Shown: in pieces, positions 1 to 5,245 of the stretch
How the letters are laid out: each line of letters begins with the position of its first letter
How positions within the stretch are numbered: the first letter of the stretch is position 1
NCBI GenBank assembly: GCA_023427925.1
Contig: JAEYZS010000004.1
Coordinates: forward strand, 1 to 5,686
DNA length: 5,686 nucleotides
Reading direction: 5' to 3'
Origin: Pseudomonadota bacterium
Lineage (GTDB): Bacteria; Bdellovibrionota; Bdellovibrionia; Bdellovibrionales; JAEYZS01
Translations under genes and position numbers: made by a program
The notes under the pieces: model-generated
Database searches by the model: none
What the model was told of the DNA's origin: nothing
What the model saw: only the letters and a program-made list of their open reading frames with translations

Positions 1-340
1 CCTTATAAGCATGGGCACGATTCATTAGACCCTTAGGGGAGAAGCAAGCCAAAATCCAAAATATTTCAAAAACCTCTGGTACATCCGACTGTCTATATAT
101 AACTGTCTTTTTCGGATCAAGACCTGCTGCAATCCAAGAGGCCGCAACATCATAAGTTAATTCCTTTAAAACTTTAGGATCAGGAATGGTTGTCAAAGCA
201 TGATAGTCGGCGATAAAAAATAGTGATTTCTGATAATTGCTCGCGAGAGTTAAAGCCGGCCTCATAGCCCCAATATAATTGCCGAGATGGATTTTCCCTG
301 TGGGTTTAACTCCCGTTAGAACGACTTTATTTTCCGCCAT
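1..340 (-). CDS. trpS: Tryptophanyl-tRNA synthetase, N-terminal part (runs off left edge)
   Basis: This is the first 113 codons of a class I aminoacyl-tRNA synthetase that charges tRNA-Trp in the cytoplasm. The gene continues beyond base 1. The N-terminus reads TGVKPTGKIHLGNYIGAMRP (residues 9-28), which is the TrpRS nucleotide-binding segment with the HIGH-type signature HLGN at residues 18-21. FFIADYHALTT (residues 42-52), the segment VIYRQSDVPEVFEIFWILA and the block KGLMNRAHAY near the edge are all typical of TrpRS. The KMSKS loop and anticodon-binding part are outside the window. The ATG at 340-338 is preceded by AGAAGGGG, a good Shine-Dalgarno match at normal spacing, which fixes the start. 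The gene is divergent from rarD with a 99-bp gap. The IRPAL-like wording (IGAMRPAL) rather than the ALRQW of classic enterobacterial TrpS suggests the proteobacterial subgroup that I recall with this wording. Identity as TrpRS is secure; the subgroup is inference. Confidence 0.95.
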   Translation of the reverse strand, partial: MAENKVVLTGVKPTGKIHLGNYIGAMRPALTLASNYQKSLFFIADYHALTTIPDPKVLKELTYDVAASWIAAGLDPKKTVIYRQSDVPEVFEIFWILACFSPKGLMNRAHAYK

Positions 341-373
341 AACCCCTTCTATTTAAAGAACTATAAAAAGAAC

Positions 374-402
374 ATACTACTTAATGCTTAGTGAAAAGTC
401 AT
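374..402 (-). promoter_or_regulatory. Candidate sigma70 promoter for trpS
   Basis: On the minus strand ATGACT (402-397) and TAGTAT (379-374) match the -35 and -10 consensus at four of six positions each and are exactly 17 bp apart. A start near 367 would give a leader of about 27 nt that includes the AGAAGGGG ribosome binding site of trpS. A second possible -10, TATAGT, lies at about 367-362 but lacks a good -35. This is inferred from sequence only. Confidence 0.3.
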
Positions 403-430
403 TGCTAAAACTCATGAAGAGCCCTAAATT
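402..430 (+). promoter_or_regulatory. Candidate sigma70 promoter for the rarD operon
   Basis: TTGCTA (402-407) and TAAATT (425-430) are 17 bp apart, and each matches the sigma70 consensus at four of six positions. Transcription would begin about 7 bp downstream of the -10, at 437-440, which is at or just before the rarD ATG at 440. Its -35 abuts the -35 of the candidate trpS promoter at 397-402, so the two divergent promoters would lie back to back and could interfere with each other. Confidence 0.3.
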
Positions 431-439
431 CCTACCACG

Positions 440-1327
440 ATGAAACCCTCCCGCGACGACTCCGTTGGATTTAATGCTGCTGTTTTATGTTATGTGCTTT
501 GGGGCCTTGTACCGATCTTCTGGAAGCAGCTTCAACACATCCATGCCTTTGAACTGATTAATCATAGAATAATTTGGTCAGTAGTTTTATTGTTGATCAT
601 TATCGCTGCTCAAAAGAGGCTCAAGGTCTTTATAAGAGGTTTTTTAAAAATCAAATCTTTACTTTTGCTTATTGTTACAACCCTACTCATCTCCACAAAC
701 TGGTTGATTTTCATCTGGGCCGTTAATGAAAACCATATTCTAGATACTAGCTTGGGTTACTATATTAATCCGATTTTGAATATTTTTTTGGGAAGTTTAA
801 TTCTTAAAGAAAAGCTATCGAAGCTTCAAAAATGTGCTGTCGCAATTGCCACTACTGGTGTTTTGTATTTGGCATTTAATATGGGCTACATCCCATGGAT
901 TGCAATTACTCTTGCCCTATCTTTTGCGCTCTATAGTTTCGTACGAAAAGTTGCTCCTATGGAGCCACTCATGGGCTTGGCTCAAGAAACTGCTATCTTA
1001 CTCCTTCCGGCTTTAATTTATTTGGGTTATCTCGAAAGCTCAGGACAGAGTGCATTCGGACATAGTCTCAGCGATTCCATTTGGCTCTTTTTTTGTGGAG
1101 CCGTTACACTGATCCCCCTGCTCCTTTTCCTGTTTAGCCTAAAGAGGATAAAACTCTCCACTATCGGGATTCTACAGTTCATCACTCCAACCACCACATT
1201 CTTTTTGGCTATATTTTATTATAAAGAACCTTTTGAACCTGCAAAACTTATAGCATTTGCTCTCATTTGGATTGCAGTGATTATGTATATTTCTGATCTA
1301 CGGTTAAAAGCTAAAAAACTCTCTTGA
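440..1327 (+). CDS. rarD: RarD-type EamA/DMT superfamily permease
   Basis: This 295-residue inner-membrane protein has about ten hydrophobic helices, the usual length and topology of RarD proteins in the drug/metabolite transporter superfamily. Hallmarks seen: an N-terminal helix with YVLWGLVPIFWK (residues 18-29), then AFELINHRIIWS (36-47), then the diagnostic NWLIFIWAVN (87-96) and ILDTSLGYYINPI (100-112), and near the end LSTIGILQFITPTTTF (239-254). RarD is named for chloramphenicol sensitivity in Pseudomonas; the natural substrate is not established, so a small-molecule exporter is as far as the sequence goes. An in-frame TAA at 425-427 blocks any longer start, and ATG 440 lies just before the first helix. 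No Shine-Dalgarno sequence is visible before it. It heads a likely three-gene operon; its TGA lies within the 5' end of the longest ZIP reading frame. Confidence 0.93.
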   Translation: MKPSRDDSVGFNAAVLCYVLWGLVPIFWKQLQHIHAFELINHRIIWSVVLLLIIIAAQKRLKVFIRGFLKIKSLLLLIVTTLLISTNWLIFIWAVNENHILDTSLGYYINPILNIFLGSLILKEKLSKLQKCAVAIATTGVLYLAFNMGYIPWIAITLALSFALYSFVRKVAPMEPLMGLAQETAILLLPALIYLGYLESSGQSAFGHSLSDSIWLFFCGAVTLIPLLLFLFSLKRIKLSTIGILQFITPTTTFFLAIFYYKEPFEPAKLIAFALIWIAVIMYISDLRLKAKKLS

Positions 1328-1353
1328 ATCGCGACTTCGATGGATTATACTGC

Positions 1354-2073
1354 ATGACATATATGATTTTAATATCCGCAGCCTTACTTTTCTTAGTGAC
1401 CTTTACCTTTGCACTTATTCCGATCATTTGGGAAAAGAAATCACTACAACTCAACCCCTTGTTGAGTTTTTGCAGCGGTGTTTTAATTGCGACGGCTTTT
1501 TTATATATGTTGCCAGCAGCTTTTAAGTTGAGTGGCTCCGATGTGGGTTTATATGTATTACTAGGCTTTTTGATTTTATATATCACTGAGCGATTTATTA
1601 TGGTTCATCCCTGCCAAGAGCACGGCTGCGTTTCTCACACCGTGGGAATTTCTGCGTTTATAGGCCTTTCCCTTCATTGCATTCTAACTGGATTCTCTGT
1701 GGGCATTGCAATTGAATCTACCGACACCATCCAAATTCTTACTCCGTTTTTGACGGCCGTAATTGCCCACAAGATTCCAGAAAGCTTTTCACTTTCAACA
1801 CTATTGATAAAATCCACGCTTAAGAATCGAAATGTTGTATGGTTTATTTTGCTTTATTGTCTTATGACGCCTGCAGGAATTCTCCTGGCACGTTATTCAC
1901 TAAGTATTTCCGTAACCTCACCTCTGAATGTGCTTATAGCGGTTTCAACAGGCACTTTTATTTATATTGCGACAAGCGATTTATTGCCGCAGGTGCATCA
2001 CAAAGGTAAGAATCGCTTTATTCATCTTGCACTTTTCGTTTTAGGGTTATTTATTATTTATATCTTAAAATAG
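1354..2073 (+). CDS. ZIP-family divalent metal transporter
   Basis: This gene encodes a small polytopic membrane protein (239 residues from ATG 1354) with eight predicted helices, matching bacterial ZIP (Zrt/Irt-like) metal uptake proteins. Hydrophobic SFCSGVLIATAFLYMLP (residues 38-54) is the TM2 region. A Cys/His-rich loop follows (HPCQEHGC at 85-92, then H95), the usual place for the metal-binding loop between TM3 and TM4. TM4 has LSLHCILTGFSVGIAI (105-120) and TM5 has AHKIPESFSL (138-147), the conserved HKxPE metal site. The acidic residue usually found in the TM4 motif (H-x-x-x-[D/E]-G) is Thr112 here. Start choice: the frame opens at TTG 1324, which overlaps the rarD TGA, but that site lacks a Shine-Dalgarno and would add ten hydrophilic residues. 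ATG 1354 has GGA nine bases upstream, and ATG 1363 is also possible. Substrate (zinc, iron or manganese) cannot be told. Confidence 0.87.
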   Translation: MTYMILISAALLFLVTFTFALIPIIWEKKSLQLNPLLSFCSGVLIATAFLYMLPAAFKLSGSDVGLYVLLGFLILYITERFIMVHPCQEHGCVSHTVGISAFIGLSLHCILTGFSVGIAIESTDTIQILTPFLTAVIAHKIPESFSLSTLLIKSTLKNRNVVWFILLYCLMTPAGILLARYSLSISVTSPLNVLIAVSTGTFIYIATSDLLPQVHHKGKNRFIHLALFVLGLFIIYILK

Positions 2074-2082
2074 AGGTACCCA

Positions 2083-2880
2083 ATGGCTATCGACCAAGTT
2101 TTCAGTAACCTATGGAATCAATACACGGACTTAAACCCACAAGCTGAAGTTATTCACAAGCTTTTAGAAGAGCGTGGAGAAAAAGTATTGAACGATCATG
2201 TAGCGTTTAGAACTTATAAACATCCCAAACTTGGAATCGAAACTTTAGCTCGCATCTTTAAGAAACATGGCTATGTGCCTAAGGGAGAGTACCATTTTGA
2301 AGAAAAAAAACTTTATGCCATTCACCTCGAACATAAAGATCTAACTCAACCTAAAGTATTCATCAGTGAGTTACTGGTTGAAAAATTCCCTGCCCACATA
2401 CAAAACATTATAAATTCGCTTTGTGAGAAAGTTCCGAAATCTCAAACTGAATCTGATGACTTTTGTGTATCCGGTCGTCCTTGGGATATTGATTACAAGA
2501 CTTATCAAGAACTTTTAAATGTGAGCGAGTACGCAGGATGGATGTCCGCTTTTGGCTTTTGCGCAAATCATTTTACCGTCAATGTCAATGCGCTCAAGAC
2601 GTTTGATACTCTTGCTGATTTGAATTCTTTCCTTAAAGAAAAAGGTTTTCCTTTAAACTCTAGCGGCGGAGAAATTAAAGGCAGTCCTTCTGTATTCTTG
2701 GAGCAATCATCGACACTCGCTGGTCACAAGAAAGTGTCTTTTAATGATGGCACCTTTGAAATTCCAAGCTGTTATTATGAATTTGCAAAGAGATACAGTC
2801 TCCCAAATGGAGAACTTTATCACGGCTTCGTAGAAAAATCTGCGGACAAAATATTTGAATCTACTGATTCGAAGCGCTAA
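2083..2880 (+). CDS. DUF1338 / HglS-type 2-oxoadipate dioxygenase-decarboxylase, short form
   Basis: This 265-residue protein belongs to the DUF1338 (YdcJ/HglS) family, whose characterised member converts 2-oxoadipate plus O2 to D-2-hydroxyglutarate and CO2 with Fe(II) in lysine catabolism. The hallmark NDHVAFRTY lies at residues 37-45, with His39 and Arg43 in the same H-x3-R spacing that I recall for His70 and Arg74 of Pseudomonas HglS. ANHFTVNVN (161-169) supplies His163, and IPSCYYEFAKRY (227-238) supplies Glu233. The 70-residue gap between them resembles the 68 between HglS His226 and Glu294, so the metal triad His39/His163/Glu233 looks intact. The protein is much shorter than YdcJ or HglS (about 450 residues); short stand-alone forms exist in the family. 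AGAGG (2072-2076) lies six bases before ATG 2083 and overlaps the ZIP stop, suggesting translational coupling. No lysine-pathway gene is visible nearby, so the substrate is inference. Confidence 0.87.
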   Translation: MAIDQVFSNLWNQYTDLNPQAEVIHKLLEERGEKVLNDHVAFRTYKHPKLGIETLARIFKKHGYVPKGEYHFEEKKLYAIHLEHKDLTQPKVFISELLVEKFPAHIQNIINSLCEKVPKSQTESDDFCVSGRPWDIDYKTYQELLNVSEYAGWMSAFGFCANHFTVNVNALKTFDTLADLNSFLKEKGFPLNSSGGEIKGSPSVFLEQSSTLAGHKKVSFNDGTFEIPSCYYEFAKRYSLPNGELYHGFVEKSADKIFESTDSKR

Positions 2881-2901
2881 CTTCGACACGAGTCTATTCA
2901 A
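2855..2901 (+). other. Composite stem-loop spanning the hglS stop codon
   Basis: TTGAAT (2855-2860) pairs with ATTCAA (2896-2901), ACT (2863-2865) with AGT (2891-2893), and TCGAAG (2869-2874) with CTTCGA (2881-2886), leaving a six-base loop CGCTAA that contains the stop codon. Internal loops are nearly symmetric, so about 15 bp form one rod. No T-run follows, so it is not a classic intrinsic terminator. It could protect or mark the 3' end of the operon mRNA, or be chance. Confidence 0.3.
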
Positions 2902-3016
2902 GTATCTCATAAGTAAACATTTCAGTTGAAAAAGACTACCATTAGCGAAGACAAAAAATTCGACATAGGTTGTGGTCCTGTAAAATGTTCCGACAATATT
3001 AAATATTTTTTCGCAA

Positions 3017-3042
3017 CGATGTTGTGATTTGAAACAACATTG
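3017..3042 (+). repeat. Inverted repeat / RNA hairpin, 9-bp stem
   Basis: CGATGTTGT (3017-3025) pairs with ACAACATTG (3034-3042), eight Watson-Crick pairs plus one G-U, around an eight-base loop GATTTGAA. The right arm can instead pair onward: AACAT (3036-3040) with ATGTT (3045-3049), or TGATA (3041-3045) with TATCA (3050-3054). As DNA, the site ATGTTGT-N8-ACAACAT also has the form of a dimeric regulator's operator. Confidence 0.35.
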
Positions 3043-3054
3043 ATATGTTTATCA

Positions 3055-3101
3055 TTGAGAAAAATTATGTTTCGCCAAGCCCATGGTCTGGGTTTTCTCA
3101 A
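3055..3101 (+). repeat. 9-bp perfect inverted repeat with nested hairpin
   Basis: TTGAGAAAA (3055-3063) is perfectly complementary to TTTTCTCAA (3093-3101). Between them CCCA (3080-3083) pairs with TGGG (3089-3092) around a five-base loop, stacked directly on the right arm. The left arm contains the GAG (3057-3059) that would be the Shine-Dalgarno of the 19-codon ORF at 3067. The stem is AT-rich, so stability as RNA would be moderate. Function is unknown. Confidence 0.35.
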
Positions 3102-3227
3102 AAGAATCCGCGATTTGCACTACTAACGGTTGTAAAAAAATTTTTAAAAATTATCTAACTTTTCGTCAGGATCTAAGTTTTGAACAACAATACAAACTTT
3201 CAGGCAATTGATGCCATATCTTGGGTG

Positions 3228-3253
3228 GCACATGTACTGCAATTGTACAGTGC
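3228..3253 (+). promoter_or_regulatory. Leader hairpin or operator immediately before lipoprotein RBS
   Basis: GCAC-A-TGTAC (3228-3237) pairs with GTACAGTGC (3245-3253), nine Watson-Crick pairs with a single bulged A at 3232 and a seven-base loop. The stem ends three bases before the AAGGAG ribosome binding site (3257-3262), leaving that site open. As double-stranded DNA the core TGTAC-N7-GTACA looks like a regulator half-site pair. Either a stabilising 5' hairpin or an operator would fit. Confidence 0.4.
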
Positions 3254-3256
3254 TTG

Positions 3257-3262
3257 AAGGAG
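3257..3262 (+). promoter_or_regulatory. Ribosome binding site that fixes the lipoprotein start
   Basis: AAGGAG ends six bases before ATG 3269, the strongest Shine-Dalgarno match on the plus strand of this window. It decides for ATG 3269 against an in-frame TTG at 3221, since the lipoprotein signal sequence begins right at this ATG. Confidence 0.8.
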
Positions 3263-3268
3263 AAATCT

Positions 3269-4546
3269 ATGAAAATGACTATTACTTTTAAGGCGACAGC
3301 ATTGGCCCTATTACTGATAAGTAGCGTAGCTTGTAACAAGGCTATGGAGTTCTCGCAGCTATCCTTACAATCAAGCGTCTCAAATCCTATCGATACTGAA
3401 TGTAAAGCCACTGTTGTTGATTTAAAATATCCAACCTCGGTTAAACAAGACGAAGTTTTTTCTCTTTCTCTAAATAGATATAATGTTTCGTGGACTATTG
3501 TAAAAGGCACCGATAAACTTGAACTCGCTGGGTCTGAAGTAAAGCTCGCATTGAGTGAAGTCGGCTTTTACTCTGTTTTTGCTATTGGAACCGACAGCTG
3601 CGGTGTTGAGGACGGTTACGAGTTCTTTATTACTGTCAATGAGAACGACGTAGTGGAAACTCCTGAAGTACCAGAAGTGCCGGAAATTCCAGAGACCCCA
3701 GAAATTCCAGAGCCCGAGCTTCCAGAAACTCCAGAAGTACCTGAGCTACCAGAGATTCCTGAAGTTCCAGAGACCCCAGAAGTTCCGGAAATTCCTGAGG
3801 TCCCTGAAGTTCCAGAAACTCCTGTAACTAGCGGAAAAGCAGATATCTTATTTGTGGTTCACAATACTCAATCTATGTTTAGTGAATTAAGAGAAGCTAT
3901 TCCCTACAGATTTGCTGAGTTTATTTCTAAATTGGATGGTGATTATAGAATCGGCGTAACATCAGCTGATGTCACTGGTTCACGTGCTTATGAGTCTGGA
4001 GGTCTTGCTGATGTTTTAAGAACTCCAGTATCAGGACCGGGGATCGCTCTAGTACCTAAACAAAAAGTGATTACTTCCGCAATGGGTGTTCATACATCAA
4101 GAAATTTCTTAGCTACGATAATGAGACCTGAAGCAATCTGTATACAAGTTGTTACAGCAAGATGTCCTCCGACAGGATCAGGCTGGCAGCAAGGTATCGA
4201 AGCAGCCAAGCTTGCAATAAATAAGTCTGAGTCACAAGGTCTCTTTAGAGACGACGCTGCACTTCATGTGGTCATCATTGCTGATAAAGACCAATCGGGC
4301 GGCGATCAAGAAGCGCCTGAGAAGTTTATCGCAGCAGTCCAAGCTAAATGGCCTGGCAAAAAATTAAAAGTTCATACTGTGATTTACCAACCCGAAGCAG
4401 CGTATTGCAATGCCCATAATGTGTCAGCTTCTAAAGCACCGATCTATAGCAAGCTTTCCAAGCTGACTGGTGGGGTGACAGCGAACTTCTGCGCAAGTAT
4501 GGATAGAAAGGACATTAACTCTATCGCAGCAGAAATCAATAAATAA
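3269..4546 (+). CDS. Secreted lipoprotein with Glu-X-Pro spacer and degenerate VWA domain
   Basis: This is a predicted 425-residue lipoprotein. Residues 1-21 form a signal peptide (KMTITFK, then ALALLLISSVA) with Cys22 as the lipidation site; the lipobox SVAC is atypical because position -3 is Ser. Residues 43-123 form a beta-rich Ig-like stretch with Cys45 and Cys111 as a possible disulfide. Residues 130-185 are 18 Glu-X-Pro triplets, a stiff extended spacer. Residues 189-425 form a von Willebrand factor A domain: ADILFVVHNTQSM (191-203), DYRIGVTSADV (225-235), GSGWQQGIEAA (303-313), LHVVIIADKDQSGG (332-345) and LTGGV (399-403), plus Cys291, Cys299, Cys380 and Cys408. This arrangement recalls VWA lipoproteins of Bdellovibrio and myxobacteria. 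The usual D-x-S-x-S metal motif reads H198-N-T-Q-S202, so metal-dependent adhesion is doubtful. The gene is probably monocistronic, ending at a strong terminator. A surface-exposed binding protein is inferred; the ligand is unknown. Confidence 0.85.
   Translation: MKMTITFKATALALLLISSVACNKAMEFSQLSLQSSVSNPIDTECKATVVDLKYPTSVKQDEVFSLSLNRYNVSWTIVKGTDKLELAGSEVKLALSEVGFYSVFAIGTDSCGVEDGYEFFITVNENDVVETPEVPEVPEIPETPEIPEPELPETPEVPELPEIPEVPETPEVPEIPEVPEVPETPVTSGKADILFVVHNTQSMFSELREAIPYRFAEFISKLDGDYRIGVTSADVTGSRAYESGGLADVLRTPVSGPGIALVPKQKVITSAMGVHTSRNFLATIMRPEAICIQVVTARCPPTGSGWQQGIEAAKLAINKSESQGLFRDDAALHVVIIADKDQSGGDQEAPEKFIAAVQAKWPGKKLKVHTVIYQPEAAYCNAHNVSASKAPIYSKLSKLTGGVTANFCASMDRKDINSIAAEINK
3656..3823 (+). 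repeat. Tandem 9-nt repeat encoding 18 Glu-X-Pro triplets
   Basis: Eighteen in-frame copies of GAR-NNN-CCN encode Glu-[Thr/Val/Ile/Leu]-Pro. The periodicity slips once: after six triplets a Glu-Pro dipeptide (residues 148-149) intervenes before the other twelve. Codons vary among GAA/GAG and among all four Pro codons, so the array is old or has been diversified. A 17-bp block, TTCCAGAGACCCCAGAA, recurs identically at 3687-3703 and 3765-3781, hinting at past duplication of a unit of about 78 bp. Confidence 0.9.
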
Positions 4547-4561
4547 TCGAATTCCGCAAGG

Positions 4562-4595
4562 GCTCCCCGTGACTAGATTGCGGGGAGCTTTTTTT
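4562..4595 (+). terminator. Rho-independent terminator of the lipoprotein gene
   Basis: GCTCCCCG (4562-4569) pairs perfectly with CGGGGAGC (4581-4588), with an 11-base loop, and is followed at once by seven T residues (4589-4595). It lies 15 bases past the lipoprotein stop. On the minus strand the hairpin has no T-run after it, so it works best for the rightward transcript, although the hairpin itself lies just past the convergent yhhQ stop at 4594. Confidence 0.9.
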
Positions 4596-5241
4596 ATTTA
4601 TGCTTACTCAAAAAACGATCAATCAGATAGTGAGTGACATAGATCACGGGTGTAATTCCTAAAGCGACCATTAGCTTGTAAGTATAGTTTGTTAACGAGA
4701 CGCTGATAAAATCATCGGTCGTCATTTTACCGGGAAGCCAGAATGCGATCCCTAAAACAATAAAAGTATCGATGAGCTGAGATATAACTGTCGAACCCGT
4801 TGCTCTGAGCCAAAGCATTTTAGAACCTGTCTTTGCTCTAAAAAACCAAAATACAGTCGCATCTAATAGTTGGCTCACCAAAAAGGCTGTTACACTGCCC
4901 ACAATGATCCACAAGGACTGCCCGAAGACTTGGTTGTAAACGTCATCTGTGACCGGAGATATGCCTGCAGCTGGAACTAACATGGATAGATAGATGATGA
5001 GAAATGCATAGAGAATTAAACCCACCGTTAAGTAAGTGAGTTTTTTTACGCCTTCTTTTCCGTAATATTCATTAACTAAGTCCGTAACAATAAAGACCAT
5101 TGGCCATGGGATGACCCCCATTGTGAGCGTATAGGGACCCCAAGTAATGAGTTTGACACCGATAATCTCTCCTAAGAGAGCATTTGTTATAAATAGCCCA
5201 CCAAGAATATAAAAAAGTACATCGCGTTTTGAAAACCCCAA
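4594..5241 (-). CDS. yhhQ: Queuosine precursor transporter, YhhQ/DUF165 family
   Basis: This 215-residue inner-membrane protein with about six helices matches the YhhQ (DUF165) family, which imports queuosine precursors (preQ0/preQ1) for modification of tRNA wobble G. Seen in order: Asn20 in the first helix; GVIPWPMVFIVTDLVNEYYG (42-61), the family's signature with the T-D-x-x-N-E core; SQLLDATVFWFF (123-134); and ATGSTVISQLIDTFIVLG (147-164). The last two are the paired SQxxD motifs. The C-terminus is YKLMVALGITPVIYVTHYL. Length is normal for the family. The start is TTG (5241-5239): an in-frame TAG just upstream rules out a longer form and the next ATG (residue 41) would remove the first helix. 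GAAGAG, the last two codons of the upstream gene, lies about seven bases before it, so translation is probably coupled to that gene with only 4 bp between them. No other queuosine gene is visible. Confidence 0.93.
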   Translation of the reverse strand: MGFSKRDVLFYILGGLFITNALLGEIIGVKLITWGPYTLTMGVIPWPMVFIVTDLVNEYYGKEGVKKLTYLTVGLILYAFLIIYLSMLVPAAGISPVTDDVYNQVFGQSLWIIVGSVTAFLVSQLLDATVFWFFRAKTGSKMLWLRATGSTVISQLIDTFIVLGIAFWLPGKMTTDDFISVSLTNYTYKLMVALGITPVIYVTHYLIDRFLSKHK

Positions 5242-5245
5242 ACTT

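Larger units (their letters stand above)
2881..3268 (+). other. 388-bp intergenic region with several inverted repeats, no secure gene
   Basis: Neither strand holds a convincing protein gene here; the only open frame with a plausible ribosome binding site is 19 codons (3067-3126). The stretch is AT-rich and contains four potential hairpins (2995-3007, all A/T with a following T-run; 3017-3042; 3055-3101; 3228-3253). It also carries the homopolymer block A7-T5-A5 at 3134-3150, which could bend DNA or act as an UP element. The preceding operon has no good intrinsic terminator; the A/T-only hairpin at 2995-3007 with T-run to 3011 is the nearest candidate and is weak. The promoter of the lipoprotein gene must lie here but no hexamer pair stands out. 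A long structured leader or a small RNA is possible. Confidence 0.5.

Noticed and set aside
834..1016. 60-codon plus-strand reading frame inside rarD
   Set aside because: It lies wholly within the confidently identified rarD in another frame and resembles no family.
1324..1353. TTG start of the ZIP gene overlapping the rarD stop
   Set aside because: The TTGA overlap is tempting, but there is no ribosome site and the ten added residues are hydrophilic and untypical; ATG 1354 preferred, not proven.
1311..1586. 91-codon minus-strand frame opposite the ZIP gene
   Set aside because: Antisense shadow of a recognised membrane protein gene; no recognisable domain or ribosome site.
2707..2910. 67-codon minus-strand frame opposite the hglS 3' end
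   Set aside because: Mostly antisense to the conserved C-terminal DUF1338 segment; no family resemblance.
3221..3268. In-frame TTG start 16 codons upstream of the lipoprotein ATG
   Set aside because: It lacks a Shine-Dalgarno, would bury the signal peptide behind a polar extension and would place the hairpin and RBS inside the gene.
3166..3510. 114-codon minus-strand frame opposite the lipoprotein 5' end
   Set aside because: Antisense to the signal peptide and Ig-like region; composition looks like a shadow frame.
3656..3823. Repeat array as a possible CRISPR or direct-repeat origin
   Set aside because: It is a contiguous in-frame 9-nt coding repeat with no spacers, fully explained by the Glu-X-Pro linker.
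3959..3972. 14-bp perfect palindrome ACATCAGCTGATGT in the lipoprotein gene
   Set aside because: A palindrome of this length is expected about once in three such windows by chance.
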